This document shows, piece by piece, positions 26,851 to 34,557 of a stretch of DNA of 64,000 nt. Under the pieces are notes generated by a model, which saw nothing but the letters and a program-made list of their open reading frames with translations, made no database searches and had not been told where the DNA came from. A program made the position numbers and the translations under genes. Origin of the DNA: Actinoplanes aureus (GTDB lineage: Bacteria > Actinomycetota > Actinomycetes > Mycobacteriales > Micromonosporaceae). Location: contig NZ_JADQTO010000010.1 of the NCBI RefSeq assembly GCF_015704865.1, positions 186,001-250,000 of the forward strand, given 5' to 3'. How positions within the stretch are numbered: position 1 is the stretch's first letter; the number at the start of each line of letters is the position of its first letter.

Positions 26851-27222
26851 TCAGGACTCGGCCGGCTGCGGCACCTCACGCAGGTGCCGGTTGTGCCGCG
26901 GCTCCTGCCGGGTCTTCGCGTCGTTGAGACGCCGGCGCAGGTCGTCGCGGACGTCCATGACGGCGGCGTGCAGGTCCTCCTCGGAGGAAGTGGTGACCAC
27001 CTTGTCACGGCCGCCGATCCAGCACTCGAGCGTGACCTTCTGTCCGCGGGCCCCACGGTCCTTCACCGAGATCTCCAACTCGGTCGCATCGGCGTGGAAG
27101 GCCGCAAGCCGGGCGTCCAGGGTGGCGCACTGCTCGGCGATCCAGGCCCGGTCGCCCTGTGAGAAACCGGCACCCACCCGCAGGCACTCCTCGACGGTTG
27201 CGGGATTGGCGACAGCGCTCAT
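26851..27222 (-). CDS. HPF/RaiA-like ribosome-associated protein
   Basis: This 123-residue protein has the beta-alpha-beta-beta-beta-alpha layout of the S30AE (HPF/RaiA) fold: LEISVKDRGARGQKVTLECWIGGRDKVVTTSSEEDLHAAVMDVRDDLRRRL. It is shorter than actinobacterial long HPF (about 220 residues) because it lacks the dimerisation domain, and it ends in a basic tail. Proteins of this type bind the 30S subunit and silence ribosomes under stress. A GAGGAGGT site sits 4 nt before the ATG. Confidence 0.75.
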   Translation of the reverse strand: MSAVANPATVEECLRVGAGFSQGDRAWIAEQCATLDARLAAFHADATELEISVKDRGARGQKVTLECWIGGRDKVVTTSSEEDLHAAVMDVRDDLRRRLNDAKTRQEPRHNRHLREVPQPAES

Positions 27223-27325
27223 GAGACCTCCTCGATCGGTGAACGGGACGAACAGTTGATACCCACCGGATCATGTTCGAACCAGTCGGTCCTCAGATGG
27301 CATAACCGCCCGGCGCCGCCGGCCG

Positions 27326-28483
27326 TCACCGCCGCTCGGCCAGCCGCGGATCGGCACCGGTCGCACGCGGCGGCATCGGCTCCGGCACGGGCCCGAGACC
27401 GAGCAGCGCCGCGGCGGCCTGGGCGGTCCGCCGGCCGGCGAGACCGTCACCGTACGGGTTGGCGCCGGCGGCCATCGCGTCCCGGCGGTCCCGGTCGTCG
27501 AGCAGCGCGGACGCCTCCTTCACGATCGTCTCGGTGTCCGAGCCGACCAGCTTGGCGCAGCCGGCGTCCAGCGACTCGACCCGCTCGGTGACGTCGCGCA
27601 GCACCAGGACCGGCACCCCGAACGACGGCGCCTCCTCCTGGATCCCGCCCGAGTCGGTGAGCACCAGGTACGCCTCGGAGAGCAACCGGGCCAGGTCCGG
27701 GTACGGCAGCGGCTCGGTGACCGTCACCCGTTCCACCCCGGCCAGCGCGGCGTCGACCTGCGCGCGGACCGCCGGGTTGGGGTGGTTCGGCAGGACGACG
27801 TCGACGTCCGGGTAGCGGACGACCAGCTGCCGAACCGCCGCCAGGATCCGGTCCAGCGGCTCACCCCACGACTCCCGCCGGTGTGCGGTTACCAGGATCA
27901 GCCGCCGGCCGCCCGGGCGGTGTGCCGCCGTCCGGCGCGCGGCCATCGCCAGGGCGGCGTCCACCACCGTGTTGCCGGTGATCAGCACGTCCGCCGGGGC
28001 GACGTTGTCGCCGATCAGGTTCAGTGCCGCCAGCGGGGTCGGTGCCAGGTGCAGGGCGGTGAGCCGGGTGACGAGCCGGCGGTTGGCCTCCTCCGGAAAC
28101 GGTGAGTCCAGGTCGCCCGAGCGCAGGCCGGCCTCCAGGTGCACCACCGGGATCCGCCGCCAGAAGGCGGTGAGCGCGCCGGCCAGGCTGGTCGTGGTGT
28201 CACCCTGGACGATCACAGCGGACGGCGTACGGGTCTCCCACAGTTCATCGAGCCCGCGGACCATCTCGGCGAGCAATTCCGCCTGCCGGCCCGTGCTCCG
28301 GTCGAAACGCAGGGTGTGGTCCGGCGTCAGGCCGAAGGCGGCGAGTGCCTGGGCGACCATCGCCGGGTGCTGGCCGCTGGCCACCACGACCGGGGTCAGC
28401 AGCCGCGCATCGCGCATCGCGGACACGACCGGCGCCAGCTTGACGGCTTCCGGACGGGTGCCGGCGACCAGATGAACTTCCAT
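27326..28483 (-). CDS. wecB: UDP-N-acetylglucosamine 2-epimerase (non-hydrolysing)
   Basis: This 385-residue enzyme interconverts UDP-GlcNAc and UDP-ManNAc for cell-surface glycans. Family motifs are complete: GTRPEAVKLAPV, VQGDTTTS, HLEAGLRS, PFPEEANR, VTAHRRESWG and LTDSGGIQEEAP. The length matches the family. It is divergent from the toroid/flavoprotein pair and about 3.5 kb from two GT2 genes, which suggests a glycan or glycoconjugate locus. GGGGAG precedes the ATG. Confidence 0.93.
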   Translation of the reverse strand: MEVHLVAGTRPEAVKLAPVVSAMRDARLLTPVVVASGQHPAMVAQALAAFGLTPDHTLRFDRSTGRQAELLAEMVRGLDELWETRTPSAVIVQGDTTTSLAGALTAFWRRIPVVHLEAGLRSGDLDSPFPEEANRRLVTRLTALHLAPTPLAALNLIGDNVAPADVLITGNTVVDAALAMAARRTAAHRPGGRRLILVTAHRRESWGEPLDRILAAVRQLVVRYPDVDVVLPNHPNPAVRAQVDAALAGVERVTVTEPLPYPDLARLLSEAYLVLTDSGGIQEEAPSFGVPVLVLRDVTERVESLDAGCAKLVGSDTETIVKEASALLDDRDRRDAMAAGANPYGDGLAGRRTAQAAAALLGLGPVPEPMPPRATGADPRLAERR

Positions 28484-28649
28484 GTTCTCCCCGTGGACCT
28501 CTGCTGACCGACTCGGCGAGAGAAGCGCACGGCCGTGCCGCCACCGGCCTCCCCCGCCGCGATCAAGCTACTGACCGGCCGCAACGCGGCGCGATCACTA
28601 TTCGGACAGGAATCTTTCCCGAGCCTCGGGATCATGAAAAGCTCGCCCG

Positions 28650-29747
28650 ATGCTCAAGATCGCCAACCGGATCGACGCGGGGGTCAGTTGGCTCGTCGAG
28701 TCGGGCGTGCAACACCTCGAGGGTGGCTTCGCCGCTTGGTACGACGTCGAACGCCGGGACCACCCGTACCTGTACGCCGAGATCACCGGCTACCTGACCA
28801 CGCTGTTCTGCCAGGTGTACGCCCGTACCGGCGACCCGAGGCACCTGGCCGTGGCGACCGCCGCCGGGGACTGGCTGGAGCGGACCGCCGACGCCCGAAC
28901 CGGTGCCTTCCGGTGCCTCGTCCCGCTGCACGACGGCCGGTTCGCCGCCAAGAAGGACCTGGTGTACGCGTTCGACACCGGCGTCATCGTGAACGGCCTG
29001 GCCAACCTGTACCGGGTCACCGGTGATGATCGTCACCTCAAGGCCGCCGTACGCGCCGCGGACTGGCTGGTCGGGACGGCGCAGCTACCGGACGGCGGCT
29101 TCCGCCCGGTCTGGGACGCTTCGGCGCAGGCGTTCGCACCGGAGGCCGACGACTGGTCGTGGCAGCCCGGCGGCTACCACACCAAAGTGGCTCTCGGTCT
29201 GGCCAACCTCGCACAGCTGACCGGCGGCGACGAGTACCGGCAGGCCGCGATCCGGGCCTGCGAGTACACCCTCACGATCCAGGCCGGGGACGGGTCGGTG
29301 GGGCATCCGGGCGGCATCCACATGCACCCGCACGAGTACGCCGCGGAAGGCCTCTGGGCGACCGGCCTGCTGCTCAACCGGCCGGACTTCGTCGCCGCGT
29401 CCCGGCGCGCCACCGAGTGGCTGCTGACCCTGCAACGGTCCGACGGCGCGGTCCCCCGCTTCGTCCGGGCCGGCATGCCGGTCTACGCCGAGCGGGTCGA
29501 CGTGCAGGCCCAGGCTCTGCGTCTGGCGAGCCTGCACGGCCTGCCCGGAAAGCTGGACGAACTGAGCGAGTTGGTCGCCGGGCACCAGGCGGACACCGGC
29601 GACGTACGCAGCCACGGCGGCTGGTGGTTCGGCCGGCTCAGCGACGGGGCGCCGGTGCCGCACGTCAACGTCTGGGTGACCGCCTTCGCCGTCCAGGCCC
29701 TGGGTCTGCGCGACGGCGGATCGCTCCAGCCGAGGTTCCTGGTATGA
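28650..29747 (+). CDS. Alpha-toroid protein (six-hairpin glycosidase / terpene-cyclase-like fold)
   Basis: This 365-residue cytoplasmic protein is built of helical hairpin repeats such as GVIVNGLANLYRVTGDDRHLKAAVRAADWLV and HTKVALGLANLAQLTGGDEYRQAAIRACEY, spaced by about 60-70 residues, each followed by a DGGF- or DGSV-type turn. This is the (alpha/alpha) toroid seen in glycoside hydrolases, polysaccharide lyases, epimerases and terpenoid cyclases. The DxDD motif of class II terpene cyclases is not visible, so a sugar substrate seems likelier. Its stop overlaps the flavoprotein start (ATGA). Confidence 0.75.
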   Translation: MLKIANRIDAGVSWLVESGVQHLEGGFAAWYDVERRDHPYLYAEITGYLTTLFCQVYARTGDPRHLAVATAAGDWLERTADARTGAFRCLVPLHDGRFAAKKDLVYAFDTGVIVNGLANLYRVTGDDRHLKAAVRAADWLVGTAQLPDGGFRPVWDASAQAFAPEADDWSWQPGGYHTKVALGLANLAQLTGGDEYRQAAIRACEYTLTIQAGDGSVGHPGGIHMHPHEYAAEGLWATGLLLNRPDFVAASRRATEWLLTLQRSDGAVPRFVRAGMPVYAERVDVQAQALRLASLHGLPGKLDELSELVAGHQADTGDVRSHGGWWFGRLSDGAPVPHVNVWVTAFAVQALGLRDGGSLQPRFLV

Positions 29748-31018
29748 CCCTGCACGCGCTCTTTCTGGGTGCCGGACCGGCCGGCATCGGCCCGCTGGTG
29801 AACGCGCAGCAGCGTGGGCTGTTGCCACGCCTGCTGGACACCGGGGTGGCGGTGGTCGACCGCGGAGACCGGATGGGCCCCGGGACGATCGGCCAGCACC
29901 TGATCAATTCCGACACCGCCGGCGGCACCTTCCTGGAATGCCTCGACGACGATCTGTTCGCTCCGGTTGCCGGCAGCGGACCGCGCCGGCGGCTGGAGCG
30001 GTACCGGCAGTCGGCGGCACCGCTGCCGCTCGTCGGCGAGTTCCTCGGCGAGATCGGCGCGGCACTCCGCGGCGCCCTCGACGCGCACCCGGTCAGCCGT
30101 TTCCTGCCCGGGACCAGGGCGGTCTCGATCCGCCGCAGCACGGACGGCGGCTTCGCGACCACCCTCGCGGCCGGCGAGGAGACCTTCGAACTGCGTTCCC
30201 GGTACGTGATCAGCGCGCTCGGCGGCTACCAGGACCACCAGCGGGCGCTGGCCGCGCCGATCGTCCCCGGCGTGCGCCTCGCCGACGGGTACGCCGACCG
30301 GGTGCTGCACACCGAGCAGGTGCTGACCGCGGGCGGCGCGGAGCGCGTGGCGGAGATGCTGGCGGCGGCCGGCACCCGCCGGGTCGTCATCATCGGCGGT
30401 TCGCACAGCGCCTTCTCCGCCGCATGGGTGCTGCTGAACCGGGTGCGCGGCGAATTCGGCCCGGGCGACATCACCGTCCTGCACCGCAAGCCGCCGCGGA
30501 TCTTCTATCCGACGGCGGCGGACGCCCACGCCGAGGGGTACACCGACTTCGGAGCGGACGACCTGTGCCCGCTCACCCAGCGGGTGTACCGGCTGGCCGG
30601 CCTGCGCTGGGACTCGCGGGACCTGCTGCGCCGGATCTGGTCGGGAGCCGAGGACCGGGTAGGCCTCGTCCGCCTCGACCCGGCGGTCGACGACGGCGTC
30701 ACGACGCTGCTCAAGGAGGCCGCGGTGATCATTCCGGCGTTCGGCTACCGGCCGGTGACGATCCCGGTCCTCGATGAGCACGGCCGGCCGATGCCGCTGT
30801 ACGGCAGCGGACCGGGAACCCCGCCGCTTGTCGACACCCGCTGCCGGGTACTCGACGCCGGCGGCGACCCGGTTCCCGGGCTGTTCGGCATCGGCCTGGC
30901 GTCCGGGTTCACTCTGGACGGCCCGCTCGGCGGCGAGCCAAGCTTCACCGGCCAGACCAACGGTCTCTGGCTCTACCAGAACGGCATCGGCGAACGGATC
31001 CTCGGCCAGCTGCTCTAA
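29744..31018 (+). CDS. FAD/NAD(P)-binding oxidoreductase, lysine/ornithine-hydroxylase-like
   Basis: This 424-residue flavoprotein has an FAD-binding start (ALFLGAGPAGIGPLVNA), a second Rossmann motif for NAD(P)H (RVVIIGGSHSAFSAAWVLL) and a late ATG-like segment (VPGLFGIGLASGF). The two-dinucleotide arrangement and the TIGQHLINSDTAGGTFLE loop recall N-hydroxylating monooxygenases and related flavoproteins. It is translationally coupled to the toroid protein, so the two probably act on one substrate. A structured repeat begins two nucleotides after its stop. Confidence 0.78.
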   Translation: MTLHALFLGAGPAGIGPLVNAQQRGLLPRLLDTGVAVVDRGDRMGPGTIGQHLINSDTAGGTFLECLDDDLFAPVAGSGPRRRLERYRQSAAPLPLVGEFLGEIGAALRGALDAHPVSRFLPGTRAVSIRRSTDGGFATTLAAGEETFELRSRYVISALGGYQDHQRALAAPIVPGVRLADGYADRVLHTEQVLTAGGAERVAEMLAAAGTRRVVIIGGSHSAFSAAWVLLNRVRGEFGPGDITVLHRKPPRIFYPTAADAHAEGYTDFGADDLCPLTQRVYRLAGLRWDSRDLLRRIWSGAEDRVGLVRLDPAVDDGVTTLLKEAAVIIPAFGYRPVTIPVLDEHGRPMPLYGSGPGTPPLVDTRCRVLDAGGDPVPGLFGIGLASGFTLDGPLGGEPSFTGQTNGLWLYQNGIGERILGQLL

Positions 31019-31020
31019 CG

Positions 31021-31097
31021 GTGATCTTGCTTGGCCCACGCTCAATGCTGTCTCGACAGCCGCCAGACAGCACCCGCGTTGGGCCGGACAAGACCCT
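31021..31097 (+). repeat. Structured dispersed repeat, copy 1
   Basis: This 77-bp element is about 92% identical (by eye) to the inverted copy at 56635-56712. It folds as a nested hairpin: outer GGCCCA/TGGGCC, inner TGCTGTCT/AGACAGCA with an 11-nt loop, plus CTTG/CAAG ends. It almost fills the 81-nt gap between the convergent flavoprotein and GT2 genes. It begins with GTGATCTTGCTTGG and ends at GGGCCGGACAAG plus a few bases. Confidence 0.85.
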
Positions 31098-31099
31098 CT

Positions 31100-32008
31100 C
31101 TAGTGGCGGCGCGACGCTACCAGTTCGGTCGCGGCGCCGAGACCGGCGAGGCCGGCGCCGAACAGGATCGCGCCGGCCCGCCGCAGATGGTCGGCGCCCC
31201 TCCCTCGAGCGGCGGCGGCCATCTCCCGGGCGACTGCCCGGGGCAGCACCCGCCGCGCGTAGTCGCGCTCCGAGGTGAGGCCCTCGCCGGACTTCAGGGC
31301 GGACATCGCGACCTTGCCCCGGCCCTCCTGCCAGCAGCGCCGGACGAAATGCCGCAGATCATCGCGACCGGCCGGGACGGCGTGCTGAATGACGGCCTCC
31401 GGCACGAACATCCACCGCCCGCCGGCCGCGGCCATCCGCAGGCACAGCTCGGTGTCCTCCGGTTTCATCCGGTCACCGACCTTGCCGAACTCGGTGCGGA
31501 ACCCGCCGGCGGCGCGGAACGCGTCGCGCCGTACCACCATCCCGGCCGACCAGACGTTACGAACCGGTGCGGTGCTGGTCGGGAGCCCCGGATACGAGCC
31601 GCCGACCGCCCAGAGGAACTCGTCGGGGAACCAGCGTGGCCGCGCCCGCAGCCAGTTCGGGCGGATGGCACTGCCGGCTCCCACCACAGCGGGATCGCCG
31701 AAGACGACGATCAGGCGTTGCAGCCAGCCGGGCGCGGCGACGATGTCGTCGTCCAGGAAGGCGACCAGGTCCGTCGCCGCGTGCTCGGCCCCGGTGTTAC
31801 GGGTTCCGGAGACGCCACGGGTGTAGCGGTTGGCCAGCACGGTCACGCCCGCCGCGGCCGTGCGCAGCCGGTCGCGCAGCGCCGGGTTGTGGTCGACGAC
31901 CACGATCACCTCGGCCGGCTGCTGGGCGCGAGCCGAGGCGATGGCTCCGAGCAGCAGGTCCCAGCGTTCCTCGCTGTGGCACGCAATGACGACGGCGACC
32001 GAGGTCAC
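31100..32008 (-). CDS. Glycosyltransferase family 2
   Basis: This 302-residue GT-A enzyme has VVIACHSEERWDLLLGAIASA, the metal-binding LVAFLDDDIVA and a later EDTELCLRMAAAGGRW segment with the likely catalytic ED. The C-terminal part (about 230-302) is basic and then hydrophobic (AILFGAGLAGLGAATEL), so it may attach to the membrane. It begins with GTG overlapping the stop of the other GT2 gene. The acceptor is unknown; an envelope glycan is the likeliest. Confidence 0.88.
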   Translation of the reverse strand: MTSVAVVIACHSEERWDLLLGAIASARAQQPAEVIVVVDHNPALRDRLRTAAAGVTVLANRYTRGVSGTRNTGAEHAATDLVAFLDDDIVAAPGWLQRLIVVFGDPAVVGAGSAIRPNWLRARPRWFPDEFLWAVGGSYPGLPTSTAPVRNVWSAGMVVRRDAFRAAGGFRTEFGKVGDRMKPEDTELCLRMAAAGGRWMFVPEAVIQHAVPAGRDDLRHFVRRCWQEGRGKVAMSALKSGEGLTSERDYARRVLPRAVAREMAAAARGRGADHLRRAGAILFGAGLAGLGAATELVASRRH

Positions 32009-32793
32009 CGTTCGGCGGCCTGATCCACCAGCGCCGGCCGGGCGGTGCGTCCGGCACGCTGCCGGCGATGCCGCAGATATTCGATGGCGATGGTACGCAG
32101 TACGCGCGCCCCGTCCCGGAACGTGTTGAGGTTGCTCTCCCCGTGCAGGCGCGGGTACTCGACGTTCTTCACCTCGGACACGCGCGCACCGGCCGCCGCG
32201 AGCCGTACGTTGATCAGGGTCTCCACCTCGAACCCGTCACCCCAGATCTTGCTGCCGTCGGCGGGCCGGGGCAGGCTCGGGTCGGGCAGTTCCATGAGCG
32301 GGACGATCCGGCGCCAGAACACGTTGTAGCCGTGGCACAGATCGGTGTAGCGGGTGCCGTACAGCACGTTGACCAGGCCGGTCAGTCCCTTGTTGCCCAG
32401 GTTGCGCAGGTGCGTGATGTCGGTGCTGTGGCCGCCCAGGGCGAACCGGGTGCCCTTGGCGTAGTCGGCGCCCGCGGTCAGCGCCGCGACGAAGTCCGGG
32501 ATCTCGCCCGGGTCGGCCGAACCGTCCGCGTCGATCATCGCGATGACGTCGCCGGTGCACGCCTCGAAGCCGCAGACCAGCGCGTTGCCCTTGCCGGTAC
32601 GCGTCTGCCGGATCACGGTCGCGTCCGGCCGGTGCTCGAGGGTCACCTCGATCGTCCGGTCGGTCGACCCGCCGTCGACGAGCACCACCTGGGTCACCTC
32701 GGGACCCAGTTTGCCCAGAACGTGAGGAATGTTGCGGGCCTCGTTCAGCGCCGCGATCACCACACTCACGGTCGGCGAAGTGTTGTCGCTCAA
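32005..32793 (-). CDS. Glycosyltransferase family 2 (dolichol-phosphate-mannose-synthase-like)
   Basis: This GT-A enzyme has VSVVIAALNEARNIPHVL, LVDGGSTDRT and MIDADGSADPGEIPDF. The best start is TTG 32793, about 7 nt after GGGGAG, giving a 262-residue protein that opens MSDNTSP. An upstream ATG at 32820 adds nine residues and has no ribosome site. It lacks the C-terminal membrane helices of many DPM-type relatives. It is the first gene of a two-gene operon with the other GT2. Confidence 0.85.
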   Translation of the reverse strand: MSDNTSPTVSVVIAALNEARNIPHVLGKLGPEVTQVVLVDGGSTDRTIEVTLEHRPDATVIRQTRTGKGNALVCGFEACTGDVIAMIDADGSADPGEIPDFVAALTAGADYAKGTRFALGGHSTDITHLRNLGNKGLTGLVNVLYGTRYTDLCHGYNVFWRRIVPLMELPDPSLPRPADGSKIWGDGFEVETLINVRLAAAGARVSEVKNVEYPRLHGESNLNTFRDGARVLRTIAIEYLRHRRQRAGRTARPALVDQAAER

Positions 32794-32863
32794 GACTGCT
32801 CCCCATGCGTGATCATCCATGCCGGACTGCGGGATCGTACGCCGATCACGCAAGGGTCAGGGA

Positions 32864-32889
32864 GGGCCCCGCACCCGGGTGCGGGGCCC
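32864..32889 (-). terminator. Hairpin terminator of the pectate lyase gene
   Basis: A perfect 26-bp palindrome with 13-nt arms (GGGCCCCGCACCC and its complement) starts 7 nt after the pectate lyase stop. It folds into a continuous GC-rich stem with almost no loop, without a T-tract. Confidence 0.75.
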
Positions 32890-32895
32890 CCGCCG

Positions 32896-34323
32896 TCAGA
32901 GGCCGAGCTTGCCGGTGCCGGCTCCGGCGGTGACGACCGATTTGACCGAACTCGCGGCGTCGAGCGGGTACGCGTACGGGATCGCCTTGACCGTCCCGTT
33001 GGTCTGCGGCGTCCCCGAGTTGACGAAGTGGTTGCCGCGCTGCACCAGGTTGCCGTTCGGCGAGGTGCCCTGCGCCAGGGTGGTCGGCCGGGAGACGTTC
33101 TCGAAGTAGTTGCCCTCGACGAGCACACCGGCCTCGGTGGTCGAGGCGACGCCGTAGCTGGTCACGCCGTCGTAGTAGTTGTTGTAGACGTGCACCGGGT
33201 TGCCGAACCGGACCCGCGGGTGCCGCTGGTTGGTCCCGTCGAACCAGTTGTGGTGGTAGGTCACCCGCAGCTTGCCCCGGTCGCCGGTGTTCGAGTCGTC
33301 CGAGCCGAGCAGCATGGTCTTGTCGTGACCGCGGGTGATGTTCCAGGAGACGGTCACGTAGTCCGACGCCAGCCGCACGTCGACCAGGCCGTCGGCCGCG
33401 CTGGAGAAGGTGTTGTGGTCGACCCACACGTGGTGTGATCCGTCCTGGATGTTGATCGCGTCATCGTTCGACCCGGTGAAGTTCAGGTTCTGGATGATGA
33501 CGTTGCTGACGCCGGACAGGCTCAGGCCGCCGCCCTTGATTCCGGAGCCGGAGCCGACGCCCTGGATGGTCTTGTTCGAGGTCACCCTGTGCATGCCGGT
33601 CAGCGAGATGGTCCCGGAGACCTTGATGATCCGCGAACCGCTCGCCTGCAGGGCCGAGTCGAGAGCGGCGGCGGTGGTCACCGTGGTGGTCGAGCCGCCC
33701 GCGCCGCCGGTCGTCCCGCCGTTCTGCGCGGCCCAGCCGACCAGCCCGGCCGTCGGCGCCGGCGTGCTGCCACCACCGCTGACCTGGTTGAACGCCCACT
33801 GCTTGTTCGAGTTGGCGGTGCAGGTCTCCTGAATGATCGCCGCGCCGGAGGCGGTCGAGGCACCCTTGTCGCTGATGCACAGGCCGCTGTTCACATTGAT
33901 GATCTGGAACGTGTTCGTGCCGCTGGCGGCCAGCCTCCACTGCTGGTTGGTCTGCGAGCCGACGCAGCCCCACTGCTGAAGCTGCACGCCGGAGGTCTTC
34001 GACCCGGCGGGCACGTCGACGCACTTGCCGCTGCTCACGTTCTGCAGCAGGTAGTTCGCGCCGGAGGCGACCAGCTTGAACTGCTGCCAGGCCGCGCCGG
34101 TCGTGCAGCCCCACTGCTGAAGCAGAGCGCCGTTGTCCTTGGACGCGCCCGGCACGTCGACGCACATGCCGCTCTTGGTCACCTTGAGCTGATAGGTGGC
34201 GCCGGCCGCCGGCAGCGTCGCCGCGTTCGACGGCAGCATCGAGTAACCCACCAGCGCGGTCGGCACGGCAAGCACCGCCGCCGCGCCGATCAGCCACCGT
34301 TTGCGAGCGTTCTTCCTGGTCAT
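32896..34323 (-). CDS. Secreted PL1 pectate lyase with N-terminal ricin-type CBM13
   Basis: This 475-residue enzyme has a signal segment (about 1-35), a ricin-type beta-trefoil (about 38-172) with three QQW-containing repeats (LLQQWGC, LQLQQWGC-like, KQWAFNQ), a short linker, and a right-handed parallel beta-helix PL1 domain (about 190-475). PL1 motifs visible are HHVWVDHNTF and the QRHPRVRFG segment with the catalytic Arg. It should cleave polygalacturonate outside the cell by Ca2+-assisted beta-elimination. AAGGA lies 8 nt before the ATG. The order lectin then lyase is a modular variant for plant-wall attachment. Confidence 0.9.
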   Translation of the reverse strand: MTRKNARKRWLIGAAAVLAVPTALVGYSMLPSNAATLPAAGATYQLKVTKSGMCVDVPGASKDNGALLQQWGCTTGAAWQQFKLVASGANYLLQNVSSGKCVDVPAGSKTSGVQLQQWGCVGSQTNQQWRLAASGTNTFQIINVNSGLCISDKGASTASGAAIIQETCTANSNKQWAFNQVSGGGSTPAPTAGLVGWAAQNGGTTGGAGGSTTTVTTAAALDSALQASGSRIIKVSGTISLTGMHRVTSNKTIQGVGSGSGIKGGGLSLSGVSNVIIQNLNFTGSNDDAINIQDGSHHVWVDHNTFSSAADGLVDVRLASDYVTVSWNITRGHDKTMLLGSDDSNTGDRGKLRVTYHHNWFDGTNQRHPRVRFGNPVHVYNNYYDGVTSYGVASTTEAGVLVEGNYFENVSRPTTLAQGTSPNGNLVQRGNHFVNSGTPQTNGTVKAIPYAYPLDAASSVKSVVTAGAGTGKLGL

Positions 34324-34497
34324 GAGCACGTCCTTCGCCGCGGGGATCCGGCCGGTGGGGTTGTGCCGGCCGCGGCACCGCGAGCGAGAACGACCCGGGC
34401 GCTGTGCAGTGGATGCGCGGGCGCCCACCCGACAACAGAAATCCACGCGCCCCTTCCCGGCGGCCGCGTCGCGCGGCCGGAGAAGCGGAAAGGCCGC

Positions 34498-34531
34498 GCC
34501 GGACAGCCACGAAACTGCGTGGCTGTCCGGC
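34498..34531 (-). terminator. Hairpin terminator of the alpha-amylase gene
   Basis: Perfect 14-bp arms GCCGGACAGCCACG and CGTGGCTGTCCGGC flank a 6-nt loop, beginning 26 nt past the amylase stop. It is one of the strongest hairpins in the window. Confidence 0.8.
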
Positions 34532-34557
34532 AACGGCCGTTTACGCGTACCGAATGG

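Noticed and set aside
28650..29747. A class II terpene cyclase
   Set aside because: Toroid-like repeats are present, but no DxDD motif and no isoprenoid genes nearby.
31021..31097. A conserved small peptide (NAVSTAARQHPRWAGQ in both repeat copies)
   Set aside because: The shared peptide simply follows from the DNA repeat. The frame has no shared start or ribosome site, and the conserved hairpin explains the similarity better.
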